DNA of 64,000 nt. It comes from Flammeovirgaceae bacterium UBA4465 (GTDB lineage: Bacteria > Bacteroidota > Bacteroidia > Cytophagales > Cyclobacteriaceae). Every line of letters starts with the position of its first letter. The first letter of the stretch is position 1. This document shows, piece by piece, positions 1-8,539 of the stretch. The notes under the pieces were generated by a model, which was not told the DNA's origin, made no database searches, and was given only the letters and a program-made list of their open reading frames with translations. The stretch lies in the NCBI GenBank assembly GCA_905182375.1, contig CAJJBF010000019.1:1-64000 (forward strand). The letters run 5' to 3'. The position numbers and the translations under genes were made by a program.

Positions 1-193
1 TGGCGACAAATACCGCTCCGAAATCCATACCTGTTTCTGATAAAATGCTGGGATTGACTACGGTGATATAGACCATGGTTAAAAAGGTCGTTACTCCTGC
101 TAATACTTCATGCTGGATCGTTGTATCATTCGCTTCCAATGAAAAATAACGGGTCAAATATTTTTGTACCTTAGTATGTATTTGTACTTTCAA
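1..193 (-). CDS. NCS2-family purine permease (AzgA/PbuG type), 5' end only
   Basis: The reverse strand encodes the first 64 residues of a nucleobase permease; the rest lies beyond the left edge. After a short hydrophilic N-terminus the protein reads EVLAGVTTFLTMVYI, then VVNPSILSETGMD, which is the characteristic first helix and loop of the AzgA/GhxP/PbuG branch of NCS2 transporters (adenine, guanine or hypoxanthine import with protons across the inner membrane). I chose the TTG at 193 because an in-frame stop lies seven codons upstream and no ATG is available before the conserved region. Substrate cannot be judged from this fragment. A 19-bp tandem repeat lies in its upstream region. Confidence 0.85.
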   Translation of the reverse strand, partial: MKVQIHTKVQKYLTRYFSLEANDTTIQHEVLAGVTTFLTMVYITVVNPSILSETGMDFGAVFVA

Positions 194-230
194 AATATAA
201 AGCCCAATATCTTATTTTTTTGTCTAAAAA

Positions 231-268
231 TTTAAATCTAGTGACATTTTTTAAATCTAGTGACATTT
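231..268. repeat. Perfect 19-bp tandem direct repeat upstream of the permease
   Basis: The unit TTTAAATCTAGTGACATTT occurs twice head to tail (231-249 and 250-268) with no mismatch. It lies in the 139-bp gap between the stop of the dehydratase gene and the start of the permease gene, so it is in the permease's upstream region on the minus strand. A pair of adjacent identical sites spaced by about two helical turns could be a regulator binding site, but it may also be a simple replication slippage product. Confidence 0.8.
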
Positions 269-332
269 CAAATGAATCATTCCATGGCCTAAGTAGGACG
301 TTCCTTTATTGAGATCAAGTTAAAATCAATAC

Positions 333-1280
333 TCACAGCAAAGATTTTAATTTCTCGGTAGTTATGTTACCGCCACAAATGATGATGACTACCGTTTGAT
401 TTTCCAATTCAGCGGCTCTTTTGAAGAAGCTCGCTAAGGCCACTCCAGCGGCACCTTCAATAATTTTATGGTGCTTATCTACCATATACTTTATGGCTAG
501 TCCGATTTCACTTTCTGATGTGAGTTCATAATTATGGATTAATTTTCTACAGATATCAAAAGTGATGGCGTCAGACTCCAATCCTCCAGCTGATCCATCT
601 GAGAGTGTAGGTAAAGGAGTTTCCATAAAAACGACTTCGCCTTTTTTAACGCTGAGATACATTTCCGGGGAGTTTTCAGGCAGACATCCGATGATTTTAG
701 TTTTGGGACTCGCCTGATGTAACCATGTGGCCACACCGGACATCATGCCACCACCACCAATACAGCCAAGTACAGCATCAATCGAAGCCAATTGAGAAGT
801 CATTTCTAAGGCCAAGGTCCCTTGGCCAGCAATAACATCGGGGTCATTATAGGGAGAGATCCAGGTTTGCCCAGAAGCCTTTGCAAATTTCATGGCGTAT
901 AATTCTGTTGTCAGTGCATCTGCTCCATGAAATTTCAGTCCAACTTTGTAGGCTTTTAACGCTTCAACTTTAGATGGCTCGGCATTCGTAGGTAAAAAAA
1001 TAGTACCCTCAGCATTTGCTATTTCAAGGGCTCGAGCGAATCCTTGCGCATGGTTTCCCGTTGAGGCGGTGATCAATCCTTTGGCTTTTTCGGATGAAGA
1101 AAGGCCTAACATTTTATTCAATGCACCTCTTGCCTTGAAAGATCCCGTATATTGTTCACTTTCTAGTTTAAGATAGACCTGACCCTTATTCAGGGCACTT
1201 AAATATTTCGAGTAGAACAGAGGCGTTTGGAGCACTTGACCCGATATCCGTGCAGCGGCTTTTTTGATGTCAATTTGCAT
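333..1280 (-). CDS. PLP-dependent threonine/serine dehydratase
   Basis: Fold-type II PLP enzyme of 315 residues, expected to deaminate threonine or serine to the 2-oxo acid in the cytoplasm. The PLP-binding lysine is Lys49 in GSFKARGA; STGNHAQG (73-80) is the conserved asparagine loop and GGGG (175-178) is the phosphate-binding loop. The protein ends after the catalytic domain, so it has no C-terminal ACT-like regulatory domain as in full-length biosynthetic IlvA. That makes a catabolic threonine dehydratase, serine racemase or hydroxyaspartate dehydratase role possible; these cannot be separated by sequence reading alone. It is transcribed toward the NCS2 permease and divergently from the AlkB-like gene. 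Start is ATG at 1280. Confidence 0.88.
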   Translation of the reverse strand: MQIDIKKAAARISGQVLQTPLFYSKYLSALNKGQVYLKLESEQYTGSFKARGALNKMLGLSSSEKAKGLITASTGNHAQGFARALEIANAEGTIFLPTNAEPSKVEALKAYKVGLKFHGADALTTELYAMKFAKASGQTWISPYNDPDVIAGQGTLALEMTSQLASIDAVLGCIGGGGMMSGVATWLHQASPKTKIIGCLPENSPEMYLSVKKGEVVFMETPLPTLSDGSAGGLESDAITFDICRKLIHNYELTSESEIGLAIKYMVDKHHKIIEGAAGVALASFFKRAAELENQTVVIIICGGNITTEKLKSLL

Positions 1281-1501
1281 AAACCAATATTGCTCAAAAA
1301 AACTATTAAAAAAAACATATCATTTAATTTAAAAAGAAGTGGAGCTCACTTTCACGATAAAAGCTCTAAATATACTTTTGTTCTACCGTTAAAGTTGGTA
1401 AGAATGGCCATGAAAGGGCATAAGGTTTTGCAGGATTGTGTTTGGTAACTATGTTTGCTGTGAAGCAAGGCGTTTACAATGCTTCTAAAATATTTAAATC
1501 T

Positions 1502-2125
1502 ATGGAACTTTTTGCTATTGATAGTCAACAAAACCGGTTGCCTTATGATGGCTGTGCGTATTATTACGGACCTATAATAGACCCTAGAGCAACCACCAGT
1601 TATTACGATATTCTGAGGTCTGAAATTGATTGGAGAAATGATGAAGCTATTATTTTTGGTAAACGCATCATTACCAAACGAAAGGTAGCTTGGTATGGAG
1701 ATGCACCTTATGCTTATACCTACTCAAAGGTAACCAAGCACGCATTGTCTTGGACCCCCACCCTTGAAGCGATCAAAGGGCTTGCTGAAGAAAAAGCACA
1801 GGTTAAATTCAATTCATGTCTACTCAATCTTTACCATACTGGGACAGAAGGTATGGCATGGCATAGCGATGGAGAGAAAGAGCTGGTCAAGCATGGAGTC
1901 ATTGCCTCGATGAGTCTTGGTGCAGAACGTAAGTTTGCTTTCAAGCATATTAGGACCAAAGAAACGGTCTCTATTTCCCTTCAATCTGGAAGTCTGTTGA
2001 CGATGCAGGATCAGACCCAAGATTATTGGCAGCATCGCTTACCCCCAACTAAAAAAGTGACGACGCCTCGTATCAATTTGACATTCCGGCAGATGAGAGC
2101 TCAGGCACCTGTTTTGAATACTTGA
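1502..2125 (+). CDS. AlkB-like 2-oxoglutarate/Fe(II)-dependent dioxygenase
   Basis: Predicted oxidative demethylase acting on alkylated bases in nucleic acids, closest in layout to the small ALKBH2-like bacterial proteins. Fe(II) ligands are His121 and Asp123 in WHSDGE and His178 in WQHRLPP; the 2-oxoglutarate-binding arginines are in PRINLTFR (Arg190, Arg196). The N-terminus LPYDG...YYYGP is typical of this branch. I start at ATG 1502 (207 residues), where family homology begins; TTG 1436 and ATG 1451 would add residues that look like untranslated leader. It stands alone, divergent from the dehydratase. No Ada or AlkA neighbour is present. Confidence 0.87.
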   Translation: MELFAIDSQQNRLPYDGCAYYYGPIIDPRATTSYYDILRSEIDWRNDEAIIFGKRIITKRKVAWYGDAPYAYTYSKVTKHALSWTPTLEAIKGLAEEKAQVKFNSCLLNLYHTGTEGMAWHSDGEKELVKHGVIASMSLGAERKFAFKHIRTKETVSISLQSGSLLTMQDQTQDYWQHRLPPTKKVTTPRINLTFRQMRAQAPVLNT

Positions 2126-2439
2126 TTTGATGATCTCTGATGAATAAATAAATTTTACACCAAAATAACTCATAGTCTGATGAAGTTTCATGAGAGGGGT
2201 TCAAAAACTTATTTGATAGATTTCTACAATCAAATGGAGATATTCGAGAGATCTTCACCCACCTCGATTCATGGGGTCTATAAAATAGGTTAGGCTGCGG
2301 AGTATGAAAACTTATGTTTAGTATCTTCCAGAGAGCAATCTTATTAATAAACCATTCATGTAAATTAAAAGTCTAAAAAAGTCGGTAATCATGCATGATA
2401 AGTCTTCATGATTATCTTTGAAGAGAAAAATTTTATATT
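2126..2439. other. Intergenic stretch before the M28 peptidase
   Basis: 314 bp with no convincing reading frame or RNA gene. The last 30 bases contain a promoter-like box for the peptidase gene (listed separately). Nothing else stands out. Confidence 0.5.
2413..2420 (+). promoter_or_regulatory. Bacteroidota-type -7 box for the M28 peptidase
   Basis: TATCTTTG matches the TAnnTTTG -7 consensus known for the Bacteroidota primary sigma factor and lies 19 bp before the ATG at 2440. A clear TTTG -33 box at the expected spacing is not visible, so this is only a candidate. Confidence 0.35.
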
Positions 2440-3891
2440 ATGAATAGCTATATAATTCTTGGAGGTCTTGTCATTTTCTCGTTGATCGCTTGCTCACCCA
2501 CCCACGAGACGCGAATTCAAACTTTTCAGCGCATAGATACAGAAGTAAAAGCCAATGCTCAGGCTTATGCTACATTAGGAGAAGCTACGTCGACCATTGG
2601 TCATCGTTTGACAGGTTCCACTAATGGAGCGCAGGCAGAAACTTATATGTATGAAAAATTCAGATCTTATGGCTTTGAAGATGTAGCCTATCAGCCTTTC
2701 GAGGTGGAAGCCTGGTCACGAGGAGATGTGTCATTGAGTCTTGACGGAGTCATTATACCTGTGGTTACTTTAGGACATTCCCCCGTGGTGTCCAGCGTGT
2801 CGGGTCAGGTAGTAGATATGGGCAATGGATTAGCAATGGATTATCTGGCCTCTCCGGAGGCTGTGAAAGATAAAATTGCCCTGGTTTATATATCCATCTT
2901 GCCAGACAGTGACCCCGACTTGAATAATCTTCACAGAAGTGAAAAAACTGCATTGGCCATTCAATATGGTGCGACGGGAGTTATTATTATTAATCAAGTA
3001 GCAGGTGGCGTTTTACTTACGGGCACTGCTTCGGTAACGGGGGAAATGTTGGATATACCTGCGGTATGCATAGGTAAAGAAGATGGATTTGCGCTCAAAG
3101 AGAAGCTCAAAGCACGAGCGGTCACGGCGAGCATTGAGATGACCAATAATAGTGATTTGATCAATGCGCGAAATGTGGTGGCTACCTTGAGGGGATCGAC
3201 ATTACCTGACGAAATCATTGTATTGGGGGGCCACTTAGATTCTTGGGATTTAGCGACAGGAGCCATCGACAATGGGATTGGTTCCTTTGCCGTTTTGGAT
3301 ATTGCTAGGGCTTTTATGGCCAATGGACTGCAACCAAAACGAACCCTAAAATTTGTGCTGTTCATGGGAGAGGAACAGGGATTATTTGGTTCGCGATATA
3401 TGGTAGATTTGTTCAGTCAAGCAGGTACTATGGATCAAATCAAATATATGTTTAATTTGGATATGTCAGGGAATCCCAAAGGCATCAATGCGGGTGGAAA
3501 AATAGCTGATATGAATTTTTTTAAGGAGCTGAATATGGAGATACAGCAAATTGATACCGCCTATGATGGGAGCTTTTCAAACCGTTCAGGATTACATAGT
3601 GACCATCAGATGTTTATGTTAGAAGGCGTGCCGATTCTAGGTGTGATCTCTGATTTAGATCCGTCTATTTATGGTTGTTATCACTCTGATTGTGACGATT
3701 TTGATCTGGTTAATGAGTCCCACATCACCAATACTTCCCGATTTGGAACCATGATGTTATACGCTTTGGCCGATGCGGACAAATTACCTGCCACGAAGAT
3801 GGATAGTGAAACTACCAGACAGTTTATGATAGATAATAACTTAAAAGAAAAATTAATAATTGGTGGTGATTGGCGTTGGGAAACGGAATAA
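2440..3891 (+). CDS. M28-family zinc metallopeptidase lipoprotein with PA domain
   Basis: Exported aminopeptidase/carboxypeptidase Q-like enzyme of 483 residues. A hydrophobic N-terminus ends in the lipobox LIAC (Cys18), so it should be membrane-anchored. Residues about 120-230 form a protease-associated (PA) insert, and the co-catalytic zinc site is complete: His265 and bridging Asp277 in GHLDSWD...AIDNG, catalytic Glu311 with Glu312 in GEEQG, Asp341 in NLDMSG and His415 in CYHSDC. These residues define family M28. Likely role is trimming peptides in the periplasm or at the outer membrane; specificity is unknown. It is a single gene, ending 10 bp before the convergent phosphatase gene. Confidence 0.92.
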   Translation: MNSYIILGGLVIFSLIACSPTHETRIQTFQRIDTEVKANAQAYATLGEATSTIGHRLTGSTNGAQAETYMYEKFRSYGFEDVAYQPFEVEAWSRGDVSLSLDGVIIPVVTLGHSPVVSSVSGQVVDMGNGLAMDYLASPEAVKDKIALVYISILPDSDPDLNNLHRSEKTALAIQYGATGVIIINQVAGGVLLTGTASVTGEMLDIPAVCIGKEDGFALKEKLKARAVTASIEMTNNSDLINARNVVATLRGSTLPDEIIVLGGHLDSWDLATGAIDNGIGSFAVLDIARAFMANGLQPKRTLKFVLFMGEEQGLFGSRYMVDLFSQAGTMDQIKYMFNLDMSGNPKGINAGGKIADMNFFKELNMEIQQIDTAYDGSFSNRSGLHSDHQMFMLEGVPILGVISDLDPSIYGCYHSDCDDFDLVNESHITNTSRFGTMMLYALADADKLPATKMDSETTRQFMIDNNLKEKLIIGGDWRWETE

Positions 3892-3901
3892 TTAGTCCCA
3901 T

Positions 3902-4420
3902 TTAGTTAGCTTCTTTAGGCTGGGCATCTTCCTCAATGGATCGGGGGGTGTAGTAGAATTTAGGTGTCAAGCGAGCCGAATTGAGATCTCTCCAATTTTC
4001 GATATCCAAAGTAAATCCAATGATACCACAGGTAGGCAAATTATTTATACCATTTATATGAAAGCAATTGATCAACGAAGTCAATTCTGGATTGTGACCA
4101 AAAATGGCTAAAACATCAGTTTCAACAGTGCTTCTAATAATGTCTAATAATGTTTGTTGATCGGCATGATAAAGGGCATTATTCAATGTAAGTTTGTTCT
4201 CGTCGATGCCCCATGCGTCCGCCATGAATAAGGCCGTATAAAACGCCCTACTGGCTGGACTAGTGATGATTTGATCGGGAGGTTTTATATATTTAGCTAG
4301 GTGTTTCCCCATCTTCAGGACTTGTTTCCGTCCTCTGCTTCCTAGGGGTCGATCGTGATCTTTGAGCACATTGAAATGCCAAGATGATTTAGCATGCCTA
4401 ACGATGTAGAGTGTTTTCAT
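3902..4420 (-). CDS. SixA-like histidine phosphatase
   Basis: A 172-residue member of the histidine phosphatase superfamily (phosphoglycerate mutase-like fold). The catalytic RHA motif is at the N-terminus (IVRHAKSSW, His9), the second arginine is in TSPASRAF and the second histidine is in GHNPEL. Size and the RHAKS signature match SixA, which dephosphorylates phosphohistidine on HPt-type proteins; substrate here is untested. Its first 70 or so codons were copied in a tandem duplication and survive as a decayed fragment at 5218-5427. This copy is intact and shows no frame damage. Confidence 0.85.
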   Translation of the reverse strand: MKTLYIVRHAKSSWHFNVLKDHDRPLGSRGRKQVLKMGKHLAKYIKPPDQIITSPASRAFYTALFMADAWGIDENKLTLNNALYHADQQTLLDIIRSTVETDVLAIFGHNPELTSLINCFHINGINNLPTCGIIGFTLDIENWRDLNSARLTPKFYYTPRSIEEDAQPKEAN

Positions 4421-4490
4421 GAATCAAATTTCATTAAAAACCCATTTTACAAATAGTTATCTGTAATTAACAGGCCTCGTAACAAACCAA

Positions 4491-4527
4491 AAAAACCTGA
4501 AATGATCATTCATTTCAGGTTTTTTTA
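4491..4527 (-). terminator. Rho-independent terminator after lipoprotein copy 1
   Basis: Perfect 10-bp stem CCTGAAATGA/TCATTTCAGG (4496-4505 and 4510-4519) with loop TCAT, an A-run on the left and a T-run on the right. On the minus strand it lies 14 bp past the stop of the lipoprotein at 4541; because it is symmetric it could act in both directions. Confidence 0.8.
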
Positions 4528-4540
4528 CAAAATATCTTTA

Positions 4541-5011
4541 TTAGAGCTTACTGAATTCTTGGAGAATAGTATCCTCCTCGGTGTATAAGCTACCTTTTAA
4601 TAGAGTTTCACTAACAACATCAATTTCAAAATCCCACTCATAACTGTCTCCATATCCATTCGTCCAGCCGATAGAGATAGTTTCATCTGCTGAATCAAAC
4701 TCCCAAGTACCTTCATATAAATCATTGACAGGATTTTGTGGATTATCGGAATATGAAAAAACTTGCCATTTTTTAAAATCGCCACCGCACTCAAATGCAT
4801 AAACAATCGCGTAGGTATACTCTTCTCCAAAATCATTGGTATATATCTGTCCTTGAATCGTTACCTCATCTTCTTTTAGTAGTTGCCAACTGCCTCCTAA
4901 AAGTGCTTCATCACCTGTACAATCAGGTATAGCCTCATCTTCTCCACAGCCTAACAAGAAAAGAGTGCTTACTGCCGCGGCAGGGGCTATGTGTTTGAGA
5001 TTATGCTTCAC
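4541..5011 (-). CDS. Small lipocalin-like lipoprotein, duplicate copy 1
   Basis: A 156-residue predicted lipoprotein: signal peptide with the box LFLLGC (Cys22), an acidic linker, then a beta-rich domain beginning LLGGSWQL and containing EGTWEF and SETLLKGSLY. The opening GxW and the alternating strands resemble lipocalin-like lipoproteins of Bacteroidota that report how a structure departs from a reference fold, but no binding residues can be assigned. It is paralogous to the gene at 5552-6040 along its whole length, including the signal peptide (APAAAVSTLFLLGCG versus VPAAAVTTLFLVGCG). Both copies are open while the neighbouring duplicated fragments are broken. Function unknown. Confidence 0.8.
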   Translation of the reverse strand: MKHNLKHIAPAAAVSTLFLLGCGEDEAIPDCTGDEALLGGSWQLLKEDEVTIQGQIYTNDFGEEYTYAIVYAFECGGDFKKWQVFSYSDNPQNPVNDLYEGTWEFDSADETISIGWTNGYGDSYEWDFEIDVVSETLLKGSLYTEEDTILQEFSKL

Positions 5012-5049
5012 TGCTCATAAATTTGATGTTTAATCATCGCAAATCTACA

Positions 5050-5217
5050 ATTTTTTCTACTTTATCCAAAAATTCAGATTGGGGTTGGCCATGATGCTTT
5101 TATCATATCATTCGTCATTCTCAATCAAAATACCTGGGACTTGAATATCGAATAACAATTTTAAGGAAAACATTTCTCTAATATTATCTCTATAGGAAAT
5201 ACCTCTCAAAGGTTTCC
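5050..5217 (-). pseudogene. Leftover 3' fragment of a TIGR03032/DUF4915-type gene
   Basis: This stretch matches 6113-6262, the 3' end of the larger gene to the right, including the stretch encoding its final residues. It has no start and runs at its 5' side straight into SixA-derived sequence, so it is debris of the tandem duplication. Confidence 0.75.
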
Positions 5218-5427
5218 ACATGCTTCCGCGACGAATAAGGCCGTATAAAAGGCTCTGCTGGCTGGGCTGCTTGTGATTTGATTGGGAGACGTTACATGTT
5301 TAGCAAAGTATTTCCCTATCTTCATGATTTGTTTCCTTCCTATACTTCCTAGTGGTCGATCAAGCTATTAGAACAAGTTGAAATTCCAAGATGATTTGGC
5401 ATGCCTTAAAATGTAGCGTATTTTCAT
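5218..5427 (-). pseudogene. Decayed 5' fragment of a SixA-like phosphatase gene
   Basis: Reading from ATG 5427 gives MKIRYILRHAKSSWNFNLF followed by a stop; the intact gene has MKTLYIVRHAKSSWHFNVL at the same place. Past the stop, recognisable sequence continues (LDRPLGSIGRKQ, then TSSPASRAFYTALF) and ends abruptly at the duplication junction. The catalytic half with GHNPEL was never included. It is certainly non-functional. Confidence 0.85.
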
Positions 5428-5500
5428 GAATTAAATTTCGTGAAAATCTATATTAAAGATAGGCGGCCATAAATAATTATCTGAAATGGACTGGAATTAA

Positions 5501-5541
5501 ACAAAAAAGCCTGATATAAATATTCATATCAGGCTTTTTTG
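5501..5541 (-). terminator. Rho-independent terminator after lipoprotein copy 2
   Basis: Stem AAGCCTGATAT/ATATCAGGCTT (5507-5517 and 5526-5536) flanked by an A-run and a T-run. It is at the same position relative to the lipoprotein stop as the copy-1 terminator, so it was duplicated with the gene, but the stem sequence changed while base pairing was kept. Confidence 0.8.
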
Positions 5542-5551
5542 TTTAATTCCG

Positions 5552-6040
5552 TTATATTTTTTCGAACTCTAGGGCAGTTGTATCTGCCTCAGTGTACAAC
5601 GTGCCTTTCAAAATAGTCTCACTAACAGACTCGATATCAAAATCCCACTCATAGGCAAAGTCATCACTCTCCCAGCTAATACCTATCGTTCCATCAGCTG
5701 CAGTAAAATCCCAGCTACCTTCATATTCATAAATTATAGGATTTTGCTCATCGTCGGTATAAGTATAGATTTCCTTAATATCAAAATCGCCACCACATTC
5801 AAAAGCATATATTAACGAATAGGCATATTGATCTCCGTCCTCATTTGTGAAAAGTGAGTCTGAGATAGTACCACCATCTTCTTTAGTAAGCTTCCAGCTA
5901 CCTCCAAGAAGTGCTTCGTTACCCGTTGTGCCCTCACAAGGGTAATCTGCAGCCTCAACTACATCGTCATCTCCACAACCTACCAAAAAAAGTGTGGTTA
6001 CTGCGGCGGCAGGAACTAAGTATTTAAGATTATTTTTCAA
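5552..6040 (-). CDS. Small lipocalin-like lipoprotein, duplicate copy 2
   Basis: A 162-residue paralogue of the lipoprotein at 4541-5011. Lipobox LFLVGC (Cys22) is followed by a longer acidic linker with an extra cysteine (ADYPCEGTTG) and the same beta-rich domain (LLGGSWKL, EYEGSWDF, SETILKGTLY). The two copies share one cysteine in FECGGDF. Retention of an open frame in both, with compensating changes in the terminators, suggests that both are expressed. What the domain binds is unknown; an outer-membrane or periplasmic location is inferred from the lipobox. Confidence 0.8.
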   Translation of the reverse strand: MKNNLKYLVPAAAVTTLFLVGCGDDDVVEAADYPCEGTTGNEALLGGSWKLTKEDGGTISDSLFTNEDGDQYAYSLIYAFECGGDFDIKEIYTYTDDEQNPIIYEYEGSWDFTAADGTIGISWESDDFAYEWDFDIESVSETILKGTLYTEADTTALEFEKI

Positions 6041-6100
6041 AATAGAATAATTTAATGATTTTAATCAACAAATCTATTGAATTGATTTTAGTAAACAAAG

Positions 6101-7170
6101 TTATTGTTTTTTTTGCTTTATCCAAAAGTTTAAATTTGGATCAGCCATTATGCTTTTATCATGAGACTCATCATTTTCAACCAAAATACCTGGAACTTGA
6201 ACATCAAATAATAATTTCAAGGAAAATATTTCTCTAATATTATCTGTATAAGAGATACCCCCCATGGGTTTACCTGTAGTACGGTTGAGGATATAAATAC
6301 CGCAGTAACTATCTTCTACAGAAAAAGGAAGGCCTTTGAAGGTAGTCGTCTCCTCTCTCAATTTAGAAGTACCCACAATTAAAAAATCGTCATGCACAAC
6401 CAATCCTCTGAGAAAGCTATCTATTTTGGAAATAAGTGTCACTTTTTTGGTATTCAAGTCATAACATTTGATTTCACCTGTTCCTGAAAGGAGAAAATAA
6501 ATTTTATCATCAAAAACTGCTAAAATAGCATAGCTAATTGATCAAGTAGTACTTTTCCTGTTTCAACTTCCATTAGTAAACCGGTTTCTTTGGGTGTTTT
6601 TTTCCACCCAAAAGAGGTGTTAGTGGTATCAAACATCGTCACAAAAGCAGGTTTACCATCCTTCATAGCCATACCATTTAAATGACACCGGTCTTCGGGT
6701 AAAAGTTCAGTGATAAAATCAGGTTTCCAGTACAGTTCAAAATGTTTATCAGCACTGACTTTACTGATACAGGAAAACATGGTATTGATGAAATATAGTT
6801 CGTTTTCTGCTCCAAACTCAATTTCATGGGTATCCAAATAACCCGTGTGGTATTTCACTTGTGGAATAAAAAGCTGATCATATCTACTCTTTTTTTCAGG
6901 ATAAGAAAGCGCTAAAACTTCATTACTAGCAAACACATTGATTGAAGTTCTACTGGCCACGGCGAGTTTCATTTTATTTTTATCTATGGCAATGCCCATG
7001 GGTCTTTTGAAGTTTTTGGCATATTTTATAATTGTTTTTCCATTTAAGGAACTGATGAAGATCAATTTTCCTGCCTGATAGGTGCTGAATACCAGTGTTG
7101 CTTTGATTCTGTTCAGCGTTTTAGGTAAGTTTTCAGAGTAAAAGAAGAAAGGATTATTTATTTTGGTCAT
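6101..7170 (-). pseudogene. TIGR03032/DUF4915-type protein, frameshifted
   Basis: The first part (7170 to 6520) encodes 216 residues with family features such as LVFSTYQAGKL, RPMGIAID, YLDTHEIEF and HLNGMAM, ending at a stop after LLDQLAM. The C-terminal part continues in another frame from about 6530 (FDDKIYFLLSGTGEI) to 6101. In related proteins a conserved PHSPR-type segment links these halves; here it is missing and about four bases are lost, so the lesion is not a simple homopolymer slip. The family is a beta-propeller-like protein of unknown function, sometimes near glycosylation genes. The 3' end was copied in the tandem duplication. Possibly a pseudogene; two separately translated halves seem unlikely. 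Confidence 0.7.
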
Positions 7171-7202
7171 TTTTCTTTTGAGGATATGTTTTACTAAATC
7201 AT

Positions 7203-8216
7203 TTAATTTGGAAGATAGAAATCAAAGGTCAAATCGTTCATACATTTAAAGTGGTTTTTTGGACATTTTTCAAAACCAATTTTAGAACAAGGACGACATT
7301 TAAGTTGTGTATTTTCAAAAACTATGAAGGTAGTCCGGTAGGGGTACATGCCAAACTTTGGCGTTGTATTCCCCCAAATGGAGAAGATATGTTTTTTAAA
7401 TGCAGCCGCTACATGCATCAGCCCAGTATCATGTGTAAAAACAAAATTTGCATTTTTAATTAATGAAGCAGATTGATTCAAGTTGAATTTGCCGCAGGCA
7501 TTGAATATGACCGCTTTTTTCCCTAGTTTCAACTCGATATCTTCTTCACTCAGTGTTTGAGCGCTCTTCTTTTCAAAGAATTTATAAATTTGATCACCCA
7601 CGGATTTGTCGCGCTCATCTCCAAGTAGGATGATGGGTTTGTTGATGCGGTCACACAATTCAATCAAACGGTCAAGTGGCAGTCTTTTGGTGTAGTAGGT
7701 GGCTCCAATAACGACAGCGATGTATCCATTTTGATGGGTAACGGGAAGCCAGTTATTTTGAACTTCATCTTTTTCGGGGATAAAATAATCTAAGCCTAAG
7801 GTGTCAGGTTTAATATGTAATGGAGCCAGTGTGGCCAGGTATCGATCTACGATATGTAGATTGGGTAATCGATCAATTTTAAGGTTAGTATACAACCATT
7901 TTTTGATATTAAGTTTATCATATTTATAAGCTTCGACTCCCAATCTTTTTTGAATTAACCAAGTTCTTAAGTTGTGATGCAGGTCAATGATGAGGTCAAA
8001 TTTTTCTGCTTTTAATTCGGTTATTAGATCACTCTCTTTGTTTGTCAATTGATGAATTCGATCTATATATGGATTTTCTTCAAGTAGTTTAGCATATCGT
8101 TCTTTGGTTGCAAAATGGATTTTCACATCCTCAATTTGTGTTTTTAATGCCCTAATTACAGGAGTGGTTAGGATAATATCACCAATAGAGGAAAACCTAA
8201 GAATTAATATTTTCAT
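7203..8216 (-). CDS. Glycosyltransferase family 9 (heptosyltransferase-like)
   Basis: Predicted LPS-core sugar transferase of 337 residues. N-terminus MKILILRFSSIGDIILTTP is the classic acceptor-side start of GT9 enzymes, and the C-terminal half has the nucleotide-sugar-binding stretch FTHDTGLMHVAAAF and the cysteine-rich ending CRPCSKIGFEKCP. I start at ATG 8216, where the family begins, instead of 8246, which adds ten atypical residues. Such enzymes work at the cytoplasmic face of the inner membrane, adding heptose or a related sugar to lipid A core. A second GT9 gene lies at the right edge of the window. It is 32 bp downstream of the start of the TIGR03032-type gene in the same direction and may share transcription with it. 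Confidence 0.87.
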   Translation of the reverse strand: MKILILRFSSIGDIILTTPVIRALKTQIEDVKIHFATKERYAKLLEENPYIDRIHQLTNKESDLITELKAEKFDLIIDLHHNLRTWLIQKRLGVEAYKYDKLNIKKWLYTNLKIDRLPNLHIVDRYLATLAPLHIKPDTLGLDYFIPEKDEVQNNWLPVTHQNGYIAVVIGATYYTKRLPLDRLIELCDRINKPIILLGDERDKSVGDQIYKFFEKKSAQTLSEEDIELKLGKKAVIFNACGKFNLNQSASLIKNANFVFTHDTGLMHVAAAFKKHIFSIWGNTTPKFGMYPYRTTFIVFENTQLKCRPCSKIGFEKCPKNHFKCMNDLTFDFYLPN

Positions 8217-8539
8217 AAAATTATTTTGATGGGTAAAGATAGCCATTTGAAATGCTTTTTTATTTTCTTAGGGATAAAATAGGTATTCAAAATGAGGATA
8301 GACTAACTTTAAATTATTCTTTCATTACGATGTCCCTGCTTAAAGTTAAAAAGTAAGACAGCATGGTGTTATCCTGATTTAACCTGTGATGAAATCTAAT
8401 AAATACGTAGAGCAAAAGTATTGAGCTTTGTATTCATTGATAGGATAAAAATGATCGATCAGGAGTTCAGGCTGCCACCCATGGCCATGCTATGGTTTTA
8501 ATAAGGGGAGTATGAGGTCATTATTTAAGCTCATAATAG
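8217..8539. other. Divergent intergenic region, 323 bp
   Basis: Lies between the divergently transcribed GT9 gene and the secreted orphan. It should hold both promoters. On the minus strand TATCTTTA near 8236 resembles a -7 box. No RNA gene or strong hairpin seen. Confidence 0.4.

Larger units (their letters stand above)
4209..6262. repeat. Ancient tandem duplication of a ~1.0-kb segment (two diverged copies)
   Basis: Copy one runs from about 4209 to 5217 and copy two from about 5218 to 6262. Each holds, in order, the 5' part of the SixA-like gene, a terminator hairpin, a small lipoprotein gene and the 3' end of the TIGR03032-type gene. The novel junction near 5217 joins TIGR03032-tail sequence directly to SixA sequence, which is what a tandem duplication with end points inside both genes would give. 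Examples are CATGAATTAAATTTCGTGAA at 5424 against CATGAATCAAATTTCATTAA at 4417, and ATTTCTCTAATATTATCT shared at 5173 and 6228. The copies differ at many positions, so the event is not recent. Confidence 0.85.

Noticed and set aside
1227-1448. 73-codon plus-strand frame over the dehydratase 5' end
   Set aside because: Mostly antisense to a clear gene and without family features.
2994-3365. 123-codon minus-strand frame inside the M28 peptidase
   Set aside because: Antisense shadow of a strongly conserved coding region.
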